Notes under the pieces: generated by a model
Told to the model about the DNA's origin: nothing
The model's database searches: none
The model's input: only the letters and a program-made list of their open reading frames with translations
Shown here: positions 26,020-34,597 of the stretch, in pieces
Layout of the letters: each line of letters begins with the position of its first letter
How positions within the stretch are numbered: position 1 is the first letter of the stretch
Source: Psychroserpens algicola
GTDB taxonomy: Bacteria; Bacteroidota; Bacteroidia; Flavobacteriales; Flavobacteriaceae
NCBI RefSeq assembly: GCF_014526325.1
Contig: NZ_JACNMJ010000004.1
Span: forward strand, 186,001-250,000
Length of the DNA stretch: 64,000 nt
Direction: 5' to 3'
Program-made: the position numbers and the translations under genes

Positions 26020-26211
26020 TACTGCCTACATTAGTTATTATTTTTTGATAAACTCAACGTTAATTCTTTAAAAAGGGTGAGTTTAAGTTGTAAAACCGTG
26101 CTGCTATACTAATTTGTTTTAGTATTTGGGCAGATTTTTGATCAGCTTGTTAGCCCTAAACTTGTTTTTAAGGAGTTTATACAGAATCCAAAACTGATGT
26201 AGGCTTTTTTT
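26020..26211 (+). ncRNA. ssrS: 6S RNA (6S-Flavo type)
   Basis: The intergenic segment can fold into one long, interrupted rod. The closing stem pairs GCCTACATTAGTT (26024-26036) with AACTGATGTAGGC (26192-26204), with one G-U. Inward follow ATAAACTC (26048-26055) with GAGTTTAT (26173-26180), AGTTTA (26080-26085) with TAAACT (26157-26162), and an apical hairpin CTGC/GCAG plus ATACTAA/TTAGTAT (26101-26133). A T-run follows the last stem. This is the layout of 6S RNA, which binds the housekeeping RNA polymerase. The zapA-rny location supports the flavobacterial 6S class. Ends are approximate. Confidence 0.85.
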
Positions 26212-26232
26212 ATATATAAACACTAACTAAAC

Positions 26233-27810
26233 ATGGATACGAATACAATTTTAATGATTGTTGGAGGCGTAGTACTAGGCATAGTACTTGGATATATTAT
26301 CGCAAAAGCATTGGAAAAAAACAATGCGTCTAAACTCATAAAAAACGCTAAAAGCGAAGCAAACTCAATTTTAAAGGAAGCTAAAAGTGAAGGTGAAGCT
26401 ATCAAAAAAGATAAAATCCTTCAGGCTAAAGAAAAATTCATTGAACTCAAATCTGAGCACGAAAAAGTTATTTTGTCTCGAGATAAAAAGATGGCTGAAG
26501 CCGAAAAGAGAACCCGAGATAAGGAGTCACAAATTTCTAGCGAATTAGCCAAAAACAAAAAGGCGAACCAGTCTTTAGAGGATAAAATCAAGGATTATGA
26601 TTTCCGTCTTGAGTTTTTAGAAAAGAAAAAAGAAGAAGTCGAAAAAGCGCACAAAAGTCAAATAAAGCAATTAGAAGTTATTTCTGGTTTATCTGCTGAA
26701 GACGCTAAAACGCAACTTGTAGAATCTCTTAAAGGTGAAGCCAAAACAGATGCTATGAGCTATATTCAGGATACTTTAGAAGAAGCTAAACTCACAGCAC
26801 AACAAGAAGCAAAAAAAGTAATCATCAATACCATTCAGCGAATTGGTACTGAAGAAGCAATTGACAACTGTGTGTCTGTTTTTAATATCGAATCTGATGA
26901 TGTTAAAGGACGTATTATTGGTCGTGAAGGACGAAATATTCGTGCCATTGAAGCAGCAACAGGAGTAGAAATCATCGTAGATGATACGCCTGAAGCTATT
27001 ATTTTATCTTGCTTTGATTCGGTAAGACGTGAAATTGCCCGCTTATCATTACACAAATTGGTAACCGACGGGAGAATCCATCCTGCTCGTATCGAAGAAA
27101 TCGTTAAAAAGACACAAAAGCAAATTGAACAAGAAATTGTTGAAGTTGGTAAACGTACAGTCATCGATTTGGGTATTCATGGTTTACATCCCGAATTGAT
27201 CAAACTTGTGGGACGTATGAAATATCGTTCGTCTTACGGACAAAACTTATTGCAGCACTCACGTGAAGTTGCTAAATTATGTGGTGTTATGGCAGCCGAA
27301 CTTGGATTAAATCCAAAATTAGCTAAGCGAGCTGGTTTGTTGCATGATATTGGAAAAGTACCTTCATCTGAAGCTGATATGGAAACACCTCATGCTATTC
27401 TTGGAATGCAATGGGCAGAAAAACATGGTGAAAAACCTGAGGTCTGCAATGCTATTGGAGCCCATCACGATGAAATTGAAATGACCACCTTGTTATCACC
27501 AATTATTCAGGTGTGTGATGCAATTTCAGGTGCAAGACCTGGTGCAAGACGCCAAGTGTTAGATTCTTACATCCAAAGACTAAAAGACCTAGAAGATGTT
27601 GCTTTTGGGTTTAATGGTGTTAACAAAGCTTATGCTATACAAGCCGGACGCGAATTACGTGTGATGGTTGAAAGTGAAAAAGTATCAGATGAACAAGCTG
27701 CAAACTTGTCGTTTGAAATATCACAAAAAATTCAGACAGACATGACTTATCCTGGACAAGTTAAGGTTACAGTAATCAGAGAAACAAGAGCTGTAAATAT
27801 TGCCAAGTAA
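26233..27810 (+). CDS. rny: Ribonuclease Y
   Basis: A 525-residue membrane-anchored endoribonuclease. Residues 5-26 form the membrane anchor ([22 protein letters not shown]), residues about 30-190 a long Lys/Glu-rich coiled coil, followed by a KH domain ([19 protein letters not shown], near 220) and an HD domain with [19 protein letters not shown] and LLHDIGK plus GAHHDE for metal binding. It starts mRNA decay at the inner membrane. The start follows the 6S RNA T-run by about 20 nt, so rny may be partly served by read-through. A terminator follows the stop. Confidence 0.95.
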   Translation: MDTNTILMIVGGVVLGIVLGYIIAKALEKNNASKLIKNAKSEANSILKEAKSEGEAIKKDKILQAKEKFIELKSEHEKVILSRDKKMAEAEKRTRDKESQISSELAKNKKANQSLEDKIKDYDFRLEFLEKKKEEVEKAHKSQIKQLEVISGLSAEDAKTQLVESLKGEAKTDAMSYIQDTLEEAKLTAQQEAKKVIINTIQRIGTEEAIDNCVSVFNIESDDVKGRIIGREGRNIRAIEAATGVEIIVDDTPEAIILSCFDSVRREIARLSLHKLVTDGRIHPARIEEIVKKTQKQIEQEIVEVGKRTVIDLGIHGLHPELIKLVGRMKYRSSYGQNLLQHSREVAKLCGVMAAELGLNPKLAKRAGLLHDIGKVPSSEADMETPHAILGMQWAEKHGEKPEVCNAIGAHHDEIEMTTLLSPIIQVCDAISGARPGARRQVLDSYIQRLKDLEDVAFGFNGVNKAYAIQAGRELRVMVESEKVSDEQAANLSFEISQKIQTDMTYPGQVKVTVIRETRAVNIAK

Positions 27811-27835
27811 TGTCGTTCAAAACATATAAAAGAAA

Positions 27836-27868
27836 AAGCACTCTATTTAGAGTGCTTTTGTTTTTTTA
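27836..27868. terminator. Bidirectional terminator
   Basis: AGCACTCTA (27837-27845) pairs with TAGAGTGCT (27848-27856), followed by a T-rich run and preceded by A-run on the other side. It ends rny (+); the stop codon of the histidine kinase (-) lies inside the stem. Confidence 0.8.
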
Positions 27869-29025
27869 AAGCTAAGTATAAATGTTGTGCCTTCATCTAG
27901 TTTGCTCTCTACAGCAATAGTGCCTCCTAGCGCCTCAATCTGGGTTTTAGTAATATATAAACCTACGCCTCTTGAGTCGGTTCTGTTAGTTCCGTGAAAT
28001 GTTTGGTACATTTCAAATAACTTATTTTCATATTTATCGATGTCGATACCTATACCATTATCAGCAACTAATATTTTAAGCTCATTTTTAGAATGTATAG
28101 ATTGTAATATAATTTTCGATTTACGCTTATCAGATTTGTATTTTAATCCGTTAGAAATCAAATTGTAAATGATGCTTTCTAAATAAGATCTGTTAGCGAT
28201 TATAAAATCATCTTTTCGAATAGAATTGTAAATAGCAACTTCATTATGGGCAATTTCTATTTCGAGACTATCAATGATTTTTTCAACACATGTAAATATA
28301 TTGACACGTTCATTAAGTTCTTGGACATTCGACTTTGATTTAATACTAATAATGTCATCTAAGTCAATAATGGTGCTTGTAAGCGATTTAGAAATTGTAT
28401 TTAAATGCTCGATAAGTTCTGTTTTTTCTTCTTCGGAATTTGACTGGTCATAAAACTCTAGTATATTTTTGAAGTTTCCTATATGCGTTTTTAAATTATG
28501 AGATACGATATGAGTAAAATTATGAAGCCTTTTATTTTGAGTTGTCACTAATTGAAGGTATTTATCAGACTGCTCAGTTTTTTGTTTCCGATAGGTAATA
28601 TCAGTGTGTGTGCCTATAATACGAGTGGGCTTTCCATTATTATCTTTTTCTACTATTTTTCCTTTGTCAAGAACCCATTTATAAGTACCATCCTTACAAA
28701 GTACGCGATGCTCATTTCTATAACTCTCATTGTCACCATTTATGTGCGCATTAAAATCTTTAAAATACGATTCTAAATCTTCAGGATGAACACGCTTGTT
28801 CCATTCTATAGCTGAATTTTCTAATTCATGATCTTTATAGCCGAGAATGTTCTTAGATTCTTTAGAGTAAAAGACATAATCTGATGCTACATTATAATCC
28901 CAAAGGCCTACTTCAGAATTTTCTAAAGCAATTTTCCATTTTAAATCATCAAGAGGTTTTTCTTTTTTTGATTTTTTATAAGTGTTTGGTTTGTAGTTAA
29001 ATAATTTTTCCAACAACATTTTCAT
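27847..29025 (-). CDS. PAS-domain sensor histidine kinase
   Basis: A 392-residue kinase without obvious membrane segments. A PAS-fold sensor with PAC region (about 30-150, ALENSEVGLWDYNVASDYVFYS to GTHTDITYRKQ) precedes the dimerisation/phosphoacceptor helix with HIVSHNLKTHIGNF, then an ATPase domain with N box NLISNGLKYK, G1 box DNGIGID and G2 box GVGLYITK. No response regulator is adjacent, so its partner is unknown. The sensor is cytoplasmic; a small-molecule or redox signal is possible but not visible in sequence. Confidence 0.88.
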   Translation of the reverse strand: MKMLLEKLFNYKPNTYKKSKKEKPLDDLKWKIALENSEVGLWDYNVASDYVFYSKESKNILGYKDHELENSAIEWNKRVHPEDLESYFKDFNAHINGDNESYRNEHRVLCKDGTYKWVLDKGKIVEKDNNGKPTRIIGTHTDITYRKQKTEQSDKYLQLVTTQNKRLHNFTHIVSHNLKTHIGNFKNILEFYDQSNSEEEKTELIEHLNTISKSLTSTIIDLDDIISIKSKSNVQELNERVNIFTCVEKIIDSLEIEIAHNEVAIYNSIRKDDFIIANRSYLESIIYNLISNGLKYKSDKRKSKIILQSIHSKNELKILVADNGIGIDIDKYENKLFEMYQTFHGTNRTDSRGVGLYITKTQIEALGGTIAVESKLDEGTTFILSFKKTKAL

Positions 29026-29092
29026 AAATACGCTTTTTTATTAAGACCCTTTTTTTTTCAATCTGTCACTTAAGTCTTACAAAAAAATAAGA

Positions 29093-30001
29093 TTATTGTC
29101 TTGGATGATGTTTTAAAAGCACATCTTTTAAATGCGAACGATCTACATGCATATATATTTCAGTAGTGGTAATGCTTTCATGACCTAGCATTAATTGAAT
29201 GGCTCTTAAATCGGCTCCGTTTTCTAATAGGTGAGTAGCAAAAGAATGTCTGAAGGTATGTGGAGAGATTACTTTATTAAGATGGATATCTTTTGCCAGA
29301 TTTTTGATAATAGTAAAAATCATAGCTCTGGTTAATTGTTTCCCTCTGTTATTTAAAAAAAGCGTGTCTTTATCTGCTGGATTTACATTAATATGTGCTC
29401 TGATGTCTTTCCATATGTTGATATATTTTTGTGTTGTACCACCAATAGGAACAAAACGTTGTTTGTCACCTTTTCCAGTAACTTTAATAAAACCTTCGTC
29501 AAAAAATAAATCAGACAGTTTTAAATTGATAAGTTCACTAACACGAAGTCCACAACTATATAAGGTTTCAAGAATCGCTCTGTTGCGTTCTCCAATCCTA
29601 ACACCATTAAATTCTTTACTTAAGTCTATGGCATTTATGAGCGCATCAATCTCTTCGATAGCGAGAGTATCTGGTAATTTTCTTCCAATTTTTGGGGACT
29701 CTACATGGTCTAACGGATTTGTTATTCTGTAATCTTCAAAAACTAAGTAACTAAAAAAGCTTCTGAGGCCAGATATTAACCGAGACTGCGACCTAGAATT
29801 CAGTTGTTTAGAAGTTTCATATATAAAGGACTGTATATGTTCATAGTCAATGTCAATAGGAGATATTGTGATATTATGAGTTTCTAAATATTTAATGAGT
29901 TTTTCGACATCTAATTCGTAATTTGCAATAGAGTTATCAGACAAAGCTCTCTCAATTTTAAGATAATATTTAAAATCATTAACTGCATTTAACCATTTCA
30001 T
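29093..30001 (-). CDS. xerD: Site-specific tyrosine recombinase XerD
   Basis: A 302-residue integrase. The N-terminal SAM-like core-binding domain (FKYYLKIERALSDNSIANYELDVEKLI) is followed by the catalytic domain with Arg in SCGLRVSELINLKLSDL, Lys in VTGKGDKQRFVPIG, HxxR in SPHTFRHSFATHLL, and the nucleophilic Tyr in TTEIYMHVD. It resolves chromosome dimers at dif together with XerC. XerD rather than a phage integrase is supported by size, motif spelling and its neighbour aroQ, a common flavobacterial arrangement. No dif site was found in this window. Confidence 0.9.
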   Translation of the reverse strand: MKWLNAVNDFKYYLKIERALSDNSIANYELDVEKLIKYLETHNITISPIDIDYEHIQSFIYETSKQLNSRSQSRLISGLRSFFSYLVFEDYRITNPLDHVESPKIGRKLPDTLAIEEIDALINAIDLSKEFNGVRIGERNRAILETLYSCGLRVSELINLKLSDLFFDEGFIKVTGKGDKQRFVPIGGTTQKYINIWKDIRAHINVNPADKDTLFLNNRGKQLTRAMIFTIIKNLAKDIHLNKVISPHTFRHSFATHLLENGADLRAIQLMLGHESITTTEIYMHVDRSHLKDVLLKHHPRQ

Positions 30002-30132
30002 AAGTATACTATAACAAATAGTTCTATATTTTGAAGCTTAAAAGTACTATAAAATTTTGTCAAATAACATATTTTGAATATACGTCATTTGTCGTATTTT
30101 CTTAAAAAATGTTAATAACATTTGATTTTAAT

Positions 30133-30149
30133 TAATTGATAATCAATTA
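30133..30149. repeat. Palindrome between xerD and the beta-barrel gene
   Basis: TAATTGA-TAA-TCAATTA, perfect 7-bp arms. Its core ATTGATAATCAAT recurs exactly upstream of lon (49896-49908). Confidence 0.35.
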
Positions 30150-30253
30150 TTTATATTTTTTTGTTTATAAAATTGTTAATAAGATGCTAAAAAATGTTCA
30201 TTATCTAAAAAAAAAGTATTTAGTTTGTACTAATCAATTTTAAAACTTTTATT

Positions 30254-30748
30254 ATGAAAAAATTTTTTTTAGCTGCTATTGCAGTTTTAGCTTTTGCTAA
30301 TGTAAATGCTCAAGAATTCAAAGCTGGTATCAATGCAGGTATTCCTGTAGGTGATGCAGGTGATTTAACAACTTTTGCTATTGCTGTTGACTTAGCTTAC
30401 TTATTTGAAGTATCTGAAGATTTTCATGCAGGACCTGTAACAGGATATGGTCATGCATTTGGAGATGAAATTGACTTAGGTGGTTTTGGAACTATCGAAG
30501 TTGACGATTTTCAGTACATTCCAATTGGAGCAACTGGACGTTATTCAGTTTCTGATGATTTCACAATCGGTGCAGATTTAGGATACGCTTTAGGTCTAGG
30601 TGATGGTTCTGAAGGAGGATTCTACTACAATCCAAGAGTTCAATATGGTGTAAGTGATGCACTTGATATTGTTTTAGCTTACAGAAATGTTAGCGATGAT
30701 GGATTTACAGCTAGTTTCTTAACTCTAGGTGTTGAATTTGGATTATAA
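30254..30748 (+). CDS. Small outer-membrane beta-barrel protein
   Basis: A 164-residue protein with signal peptide (about 1-19, MKKFFLAAIAVLAFANVNAQ). The mature part has regular alternating strands with glycines and aromatic residues (FKAGINAGIPVG, FHAGPVTGYGHAFG, FTIGADLGYALG, YNPRVQYGVSDALDIVLAYRN, FLTLGVEFGL) ending in hydrophobic FGL, the pattern of an eight-stranded outer-membrane barrel. The long AT-rich upstream region with a TTAGTTTG -7-like box (30220-30227) and the strong terminator suggest a well-expressed single gene. Function is unknown. Confidence 0.8.
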   Translation: MKKFFLAAIAVLAFANVNAQEFKAGINAGIPVGDAGDLTTFAIAVDLAYLFEVSEDFHAGPVTGYGHAFGDEIDLGGFGTIEVDDFQYIPIGATGRYSVSDDFTIGADLGYALGLGDGSEGGFYYNPRVQYGVSDALDIVLAYRNVSDDGFTASFLTLGVEFGL

Positions 30749-30766
30749 TATCTAATTCCATATATA

Positions 30767-30798
30767 AAAAAAGGAGGCTAATTTAGCTTCCTTTTTTT
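30767..30798 (+). terminator. Rho-independent terminator
   Basis: AAGGAGGCTAA (30771-30781) pairs with TTAGCTTCCTT (30782-30793), one G-U included, with a long T-run. It ends the beta-barrel gene. Confidence 0.85.
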
Positions 30799-30825
30799 AT
30801 GACCATTTTTTAATATATTTACTTT

Positions 30826-31245
30826 ATGAAAAAGCTTATCATTATTAATGGACCCAATATCAATTTGCTTGGTAAACGTGAAACGAATATCTACGGAAAT
30901 GTAACTTTTGCAGACTTTTTTGAAACTTTAAAGAATACCTTTCCTAAGCATAGCATTGAGCACTATCAGTCAAATATTGAAGGTGAGCTCATAAACAAAT
31001 TACAAGATGTTGGCTATACTTATGATGGTATTATTTTAAATGCTGCTGCCTATACGCATACCTCAGTAGGAATAGGCGATGCCGTTAAAGCTATCGAAAC
31101 ACCAGTAATTGAAGTTCATATCTCTAACACTTTTGGTCGAGAAGCATTTAGACATCAGTCGTATATCTCTGGCAATGCTAAAGGTGTTATTTTAGGTTTT
31201 GGATTAAAGAGCTATGAATTAGCAATACGTAGTTTTATAGATTAA
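30826..31245 (+). CDS. aroQ: Type II 3-dehydroquinate dehydratase
   Basis: A 139-residue enzyme, the normal size for type II dehydroquinases. Visible are the N-terminal NGPNINLLGKRE, catalytic Tyr region YGNVTF, YQSNIEGELI, the Asn-rich NAAAYTHTSVGIGDAV, the catalytic EVHISN and REAFRHQSYIS. It converts 3-dehydroquinate to 3-dehydroshikimate in the shikimate pathway. It stands alone behind a terminator with xerD nearby on the other strand. Start is the ATG 27 nt after the terminator T-run. Confidence 0.95.
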   Translation: MKKLIIINGPNINLLGKRETNIYGNVTFADFFETLKNTFPKHSIEHYQSNIEGELINKLQDVGYTYDGIILNAAAYTHTSVGIGDAVKAIETPVIEVHISNTFGREAFRHQSYISGNAKGVILGFGLKSYELAIRSFID

Positions 31246-31284
31246 TTTTTATATAAATAGAGCTATTGAAATCATTTTAAATTA

Positions 31285-31776
31285 ATGTTTATACGCAAAC
31301 ATCTTGCAAACACTTTAGTAGTCTTCCTGATAGTGAGTACAAGCTTAAAAGCACAATCTAATACGACTTTTGGTGTTAAAGGCGGACTAAACTTAACTTT
31401 TTTTAATGTTGAGCAAGCTAATTTCGGTCCGAATCCTAAAACTCAAACCAGTTATTATGGTGGTATGTTTGTCGATTTTTATATAGATGAAGCCTTGTCT
31501 TTACAGCCTGAGGTGTTGTATATTGGTCTTGGGGATTTTAAGTTCGTCAATCTGCCCATTCATACAAAATATATGGTGGCTAAAAACTTCGACATCATGG
31601 TTGGACCCAGTCTAAATTATTTTTTTGATTTTTTCTCTAACAAATTTAAGGTGCGTGGTGATATAAGCACAGCTTATCATATTTCAAAACTATTTGATTT
31701 GCATATCAAATACACGCTTGGCTTTGAAGTGATTTCTCCTAATGGTTTATTCTTTGGAGTCGGTTATCGGTTTTAA
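31285..31776 (+). CDS. Porin-family / PorT-like outer-membrane beta-barrel protein
   Basis: A 163-residue protein with signal peptide (about 1-23, ending LKAQ). The mature part begins TTFGVKGGLNLTFFNVEQ, a common opening of PorT-like beta-barrels in Bacteroidota, and continues with YYGGMFVDFYIDEALSLQPEVLYIG, LPIHTKYMVAKNFDIMVGPSLNY and the C-terminal FFGVGYRF. Each strand alternates hydrophobic and polar residues. It is predicted to sit in the outer membrane; substrate or role is not evident. It follows aroQ by 39 nt. Confidence 0.82.
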   Translation: MFIRKHLANTLVVFLIVSTSLKAQSNTTFGVKGGLNLTFFNVEQANFGPNPKTQTSYYGGMFVDFYIDEALSLQPEVLYIGLGDFKFVNLPIHTKYMVAKNFDIMVGPSLNYFFDFFSNKFKVRGDISTAYHISKLFDLHIKYTLGFEVISPNGLFFGVGYRF

Positions 31777-31819
31777 AGCCTTAATGATGCTTTCCTGAGG
31801 TTTATAAACTCAATAAAAA

Positions 31820-31848
31820 ATGCGACTCTGTGAGAATCGCATTTCTTT
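31820..31848. terminator. Bidirectional terminator
   Basis: ATGCGA-C-TCT (31820-31829) pairs with AGA-A-TCGCAT (31833-31842), with A-rich and T-rich flanks, between the PorT-like gene (+) and lpdA (-). Confidence 0.6.
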
Positions 31849-31870
31849 ATCAATATATATTATAATTTGT

Positions 31871-33247
31871 TTATAAGTGAATCACTTCATCATAGGCATC
31901 TGCAACAGCTTCCATAACCGCTTCACTCATGGTTGGGTGAGGATGTATTGCTTTTAAAACTTCATGTCCAGTAGTCTCAAGCTTACGGCCTAATACGGCT
32001 TCAGCAATCATATCGGTTACACCTGCGCCAATCATATGGCATCCTAACCATTCCCCATATTTGGCATCAAAGATAACTTTAACAAAACCTTCTTTATTTC
32101 CTCCAGCACTGGCTTTTCCAGATGCAGAGAATGGAAATTTTCCGACTTTAATATCAAGACCTTGCTCTTTAGCCTGCTTTTCGGTTAAACCTACACTTGC
32201 AATTTCTGGCGTACAATAGGTACAACCTGGTACATTTCCGTAGTCAATAGCTTCAACATGCTGTCCTGCTATTTTTTCAACGCATAAAATACCTTCAGCC
32301 GAAGCAACGTGAGCTAAAGCTTGTCCTGGTGTTACATCACCAATCGCATAGTAACCAGGTATATTCGTTTGATAGTAATCATTGACTAAAATTTTATCTC
32401 TGTCTACAGCAATACCAACGTCTTCTAATCCAATATTTTCGATGTTAGACTTGATGCCTACAGCAGATAATACCAAATCAGCTTCTAAAATTTCTTCTCC
32501 TTTTTTAGTTTTAACAGTTGCTTTAACACCTTTTCCTGAAGTATCAACTGAAGTTACTTCTGCTGAAGTCATGATTTTAATTCCACTTTTCTTAAATGAA
32601 CGTTCTAATTGCTTAGATACATCTTCATCTTCAACAGGAACTATACTAGGTAAATATTCAACGATAGTGACTTCAGTACCTATAGAATTATAGAAATAGG
32701 CAAACTCAACACCAATAGCTCCAGAACCTACAACAATCATTTTCTTTGGTTGTTTCTCCAGAGACATGGCTTGTCTGTAACCAATTACTTTTTTGCCATC
32801 TTGAGGTAAGCTAGGTAATTCACGAGAGCGCGCTCCAGTCGCAATGATGATATGATCTGCACTGTAATCTTTTCCGTCGACTTCAACTTTTTTTCCGGTT
32901 TTAAGTGTTCCGAAACCTTCAATGACATCAATCTTATTCTTTTTCATTAAAAACTTCACACCATTACTCATCCCTTCAGCAACACCACGACTACGTTTAA
33001 CTACTGCAGTAAAATCTTTATCATATTCTTTAACAGATAATCCGTAATCTTCAGCATGTTTTAAATATTCAAAAACCTGAGCAGATTTAAGTAAGGCCTT
33101 CGTTGGGATACAACCCCAATTTAGACAAACACCACCTAAACTCTCTTTCTCAATAACGGCTGTTTTAAATCCTAATTGAGATGCTCTAATTGCTGCAACG
33201 TAGCCTCCAGGACCACTACCAAGTACTATAATATCGTATTTACTCAT
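31871..33247 (-). CDS. lpdA: Dihydrolipoyl dehydrogenase
   Basis: A 458-residue flavoprotein. FAD-binding GSGPGGYVAAIRASQLG opens the protein; the redox-active disulfide is in GGVCLNWGCIPTKALLKS; the NAD-binding motif is VVGSGAIGVEFAYFY; FAD-associated DVTPGQALAHVASAEG and the C-terminal HPHPTMSEAVMEAV (catalytic His-Glu pair) are intact. It is the E3 component of pyruvate, 2-oxoglutarate and branched-chain dehydrogenases and of glycine cleavage. No E1/E2 genes are adjacent, so it likely serves several complexes. Confidence 0.95.
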   Translation of the reverse strand: MSKYDIIVLGSGPGGYVAAIRASQLGFKTAVIEKESLGGVCLNWGCIPTKALLKSAQVFEYLKHAEDYGLSVKEYDKDFTAVVKRSRGVAEGMSNGVKFLMKKNKIDVIEGFGTLKTGKKVEVDGKDYSADHIIIATGARSRELPSLPQDGKKVIGYRQAMSLEKQPKKMIVVGSGAIGVEFAYFYNSIGTEVTIVEYLPSIVPVEDEDVSKQLERSFKKSGIKIMTSAEVTSVDTSGKGVKATVKTKKGEEILEADLVLSAVGIKSNIENIGLEDVGIAVDRDKILVNDYYQTNIPGYYAIGDVTPGQALAHVASAEGILCVEKIAGQHVEAIDYGNVPGCTYCTPEIASVGLTEKQAKEQGLDIKVGKFPFSASGKASAGGNKEGFVKVIFDAKYGEWLGCHMIGAGVTDMIAEAVLGRKLETTGHEVLKAIHPHPTMSEAVMEAVADAYDEVIHL

Positions 33248-33304
33248 GAGTCTTTTTATTGTCTTAATTTTAAGGTTACGAAGTTACAAAACCTAATTGT
33301 AATA

Positions 33305-33859
33305 TTAAAGGTCATCGGTAAAATGTCTACGACCTTTTTCTTTACTGAATTTTTCTTGGTTATAAGTTGCTGATTTTCCTTTAGGAATAGACAATGATTT
33401 CCAATTTTTTCCTTTGCATAACTTTCCTAAAAACACCAATTGTCCTACATGATATGCGTAATGTGCTAATTGTCTATTAATCGCTTCAGTAACCGTGTGT
33501 CCTTGATTTCTTATATATATGATGCGCTCCAAATCATCTGTGGTTAATGGTGTTATGGCACTGAATAAGCAATCCCATCCATGGTTCCAATGCTGTAGTA
33601 CTTCTAATTTGTCTTTAAAGGTGTTTTCAAATTCAGCATCGCGTTGTCGCCATTCTTTTTCACCATCTTCAGTTAAAAAATTGGTCCATCGGCTTAACAT
33701 ATTTCCTCCAATATGCTTTACAATAATGGCAATAGAGTTGGAGTCTTCAGCAAACTCATTCTTAATTTCATCAAAAGATAAAGCATCAATAGTTTTATCT
33801 CCGAGAGACTTATAATATTCAAATTGTTTAATGACGCTCGTTAGGTAAGAATTTTCCAT
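33305..33859 (-). CDS. DUF1572 / DinB-like protein
   Basis: A 184-residue soluble protein with a DinB/YfiT-like four-helix bundle pattern: SIAIIVKHIGGNMLSRWTNFL carries the first metal-type histidine, NRQLAHYAYHVGQLVFLGKL the second and third (HxxxHxxQ). The end (GKSATYNQEKFSKEKGRRHFTDDL) is basic and typical for DUF1572. The superfamily includes metal-dependent thiol transferases, but the substrate here is unknown. It is the gene before lpdA on the same strand. Confidence 0.85.
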   Translation of the reverse strand: MENSYLTSVIKQFEYYKSLGDKTIDALSFDEIKNEFAEDSNSIAIIVKHIGGNMLSRWTNFLTEDGEKEWRQRDAEFENTFKDKLEVLQHWNHGWDCLFSAITPLTTDDLERIIYIRNQGHTVTEAINRQLAHYAYHVGQLVFLGKLCKGKNWKSLSIPKGKSATYNQEKFSKEKGRRHFTDDL

Positions 33860-33876
33860 AACACTTAATTTATAAG

Positions 33877-33946
33877 CATAAAAATAGCATTACAATACCT
33901 TAAAAACTATGCTAAACGATAGTTAGATTTTATAATGCTATTATAT
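33877..33946 (-). terminator. Terminator-like long hairpin behind msrB
   Basis: AATAGCATTA and TAATGCTATT (33882-33946 region) form a stem that encloses a second small pairing; read on the minus strand it is followed by a T-run. It stands between msrB and the DinB-like gene. Confidence 0.55.
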
Positions 33947-33962
33947 AATTTTTAACTAGCGC

Positions 33963-34445
33963 TTACTTTTCAGGTACAAATTTTAGCGCTACACCATTAA
34001 TACAATGACGCTTTCCTGTGGTTTGTCTGGGACCATCATTAAACACATGTCCTAGATGTCCGCCACAAGTCGCACAGTGTTCTTCTGTTCTAGCATAACC
34101 CAAATTATAATCTGTAGAAAAATCTACATTACCATTAATTTCTCTGTCAAAACTCGGCCAGCCTGTACCAGAATCAAATTTATGTTCACTTTTAAATAAT
34201 GGAGTATTGCAGGCTGCACAATGGAAAGTGCCTTCACGATATTCTTTGTTTAACGCACTCGTAAAAGGACGTTCAGTTCCGGCTTCTCGCAGAACATAAT
34301 ATTGCTCTGCAGTTAATTCATTTTTCCATTCTGTTTCAGTTTTTGTTACAGGAAATACTTTTTCGCTTTTAGTTTCCTTTTTTTGAGCTGACGAATTGCA
34401 ACTAAAAAATAAACCAATGGTGAGTAGTGCTATTATCTTTTTCAT
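33963..34445 (-). CDS. msrB: Peptide-methionine (R)-S-oxide reductase, exported
   Basis: A 160-residue MsrB from the ATG at 34445, which gives the lipoprotein-like signal MKKIIALLTIGLFFSC; a longer frame upstream lacks a signal. The structural zinc cysteines are in CAACNTPL and CATCGGHLGHVF, substrate-binding FDSGTGWPSFDREI is intact, and the catalytic Cys lies in RHCINGVALKF. It reduces R-methionine sulfoxide in proteins, here in the periplasm or outer membrane. It is a single-domain MsrB without an MsrA partner in the window. Confidence 0.93.
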   Translation of the reverse strand: MKKIIALLTIGLFFSCNSSAQKKETKSEKVFPVTKTETEWKNELTAEQYYVLREAGTERPFTSALNKEYREGTFHCAACNTPLFKSEHKFDSGTGWPSFDREINGNVDFSTDYNLGYARTEEHCATCGGHLGHVFNDGPRQTTGKRHCINGVALKFVPEK

Positions 34446-34500
34446 GGTATAAAAATAAGGTGTTTTTTGAATATTATAAGTCGGAATAAAAAAAGATAAC

Positions 34501-34517
34501 TTACGAAAACGTTGTAA
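34501..34517. promoter_or_regulatory. Candidate operator upstream of glgE
   Basis: TTACGAAAACGTTGTAA contains the 13-mer CGAAAACGTTGTA that also occurs upstream of the GH31 gene (40132-40144). The AACGTT core resembles LacI-family operators. It lies 81 nt before the glgE start. Confidence 0.45.
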
Positions 34518-34597
34518 ATTCAAATATCATACGATATTAATGCGAGTTGCCACTAAATTTATTAATTTCACATTCTAAATACTAATTAACCAACAAT

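Noticed and set aside
26835-27164. 109-codon ORF on the minus strand
   Set aside because: Antisense to the KH domain of RNase Y; shadow only.
29304-29732. 142-codon ORF on the plus strand
   Set aside because: It lies wholly antisense to xerD, whose catalytic motifs are intact; the translated product has no coherent domain pattern.
29093-30001. Tyrosine recombinase as sign of an integrated element
   Set aside because: Motifs and neighbours fit chromosomal XerD; no attachment repeats, phage or transposon genes were seen nearby.
34446-34523. N-terminal extension of MsrB by 26 residues
   Set aside because: It hides an otherwise perfect export signal starting at 34445.
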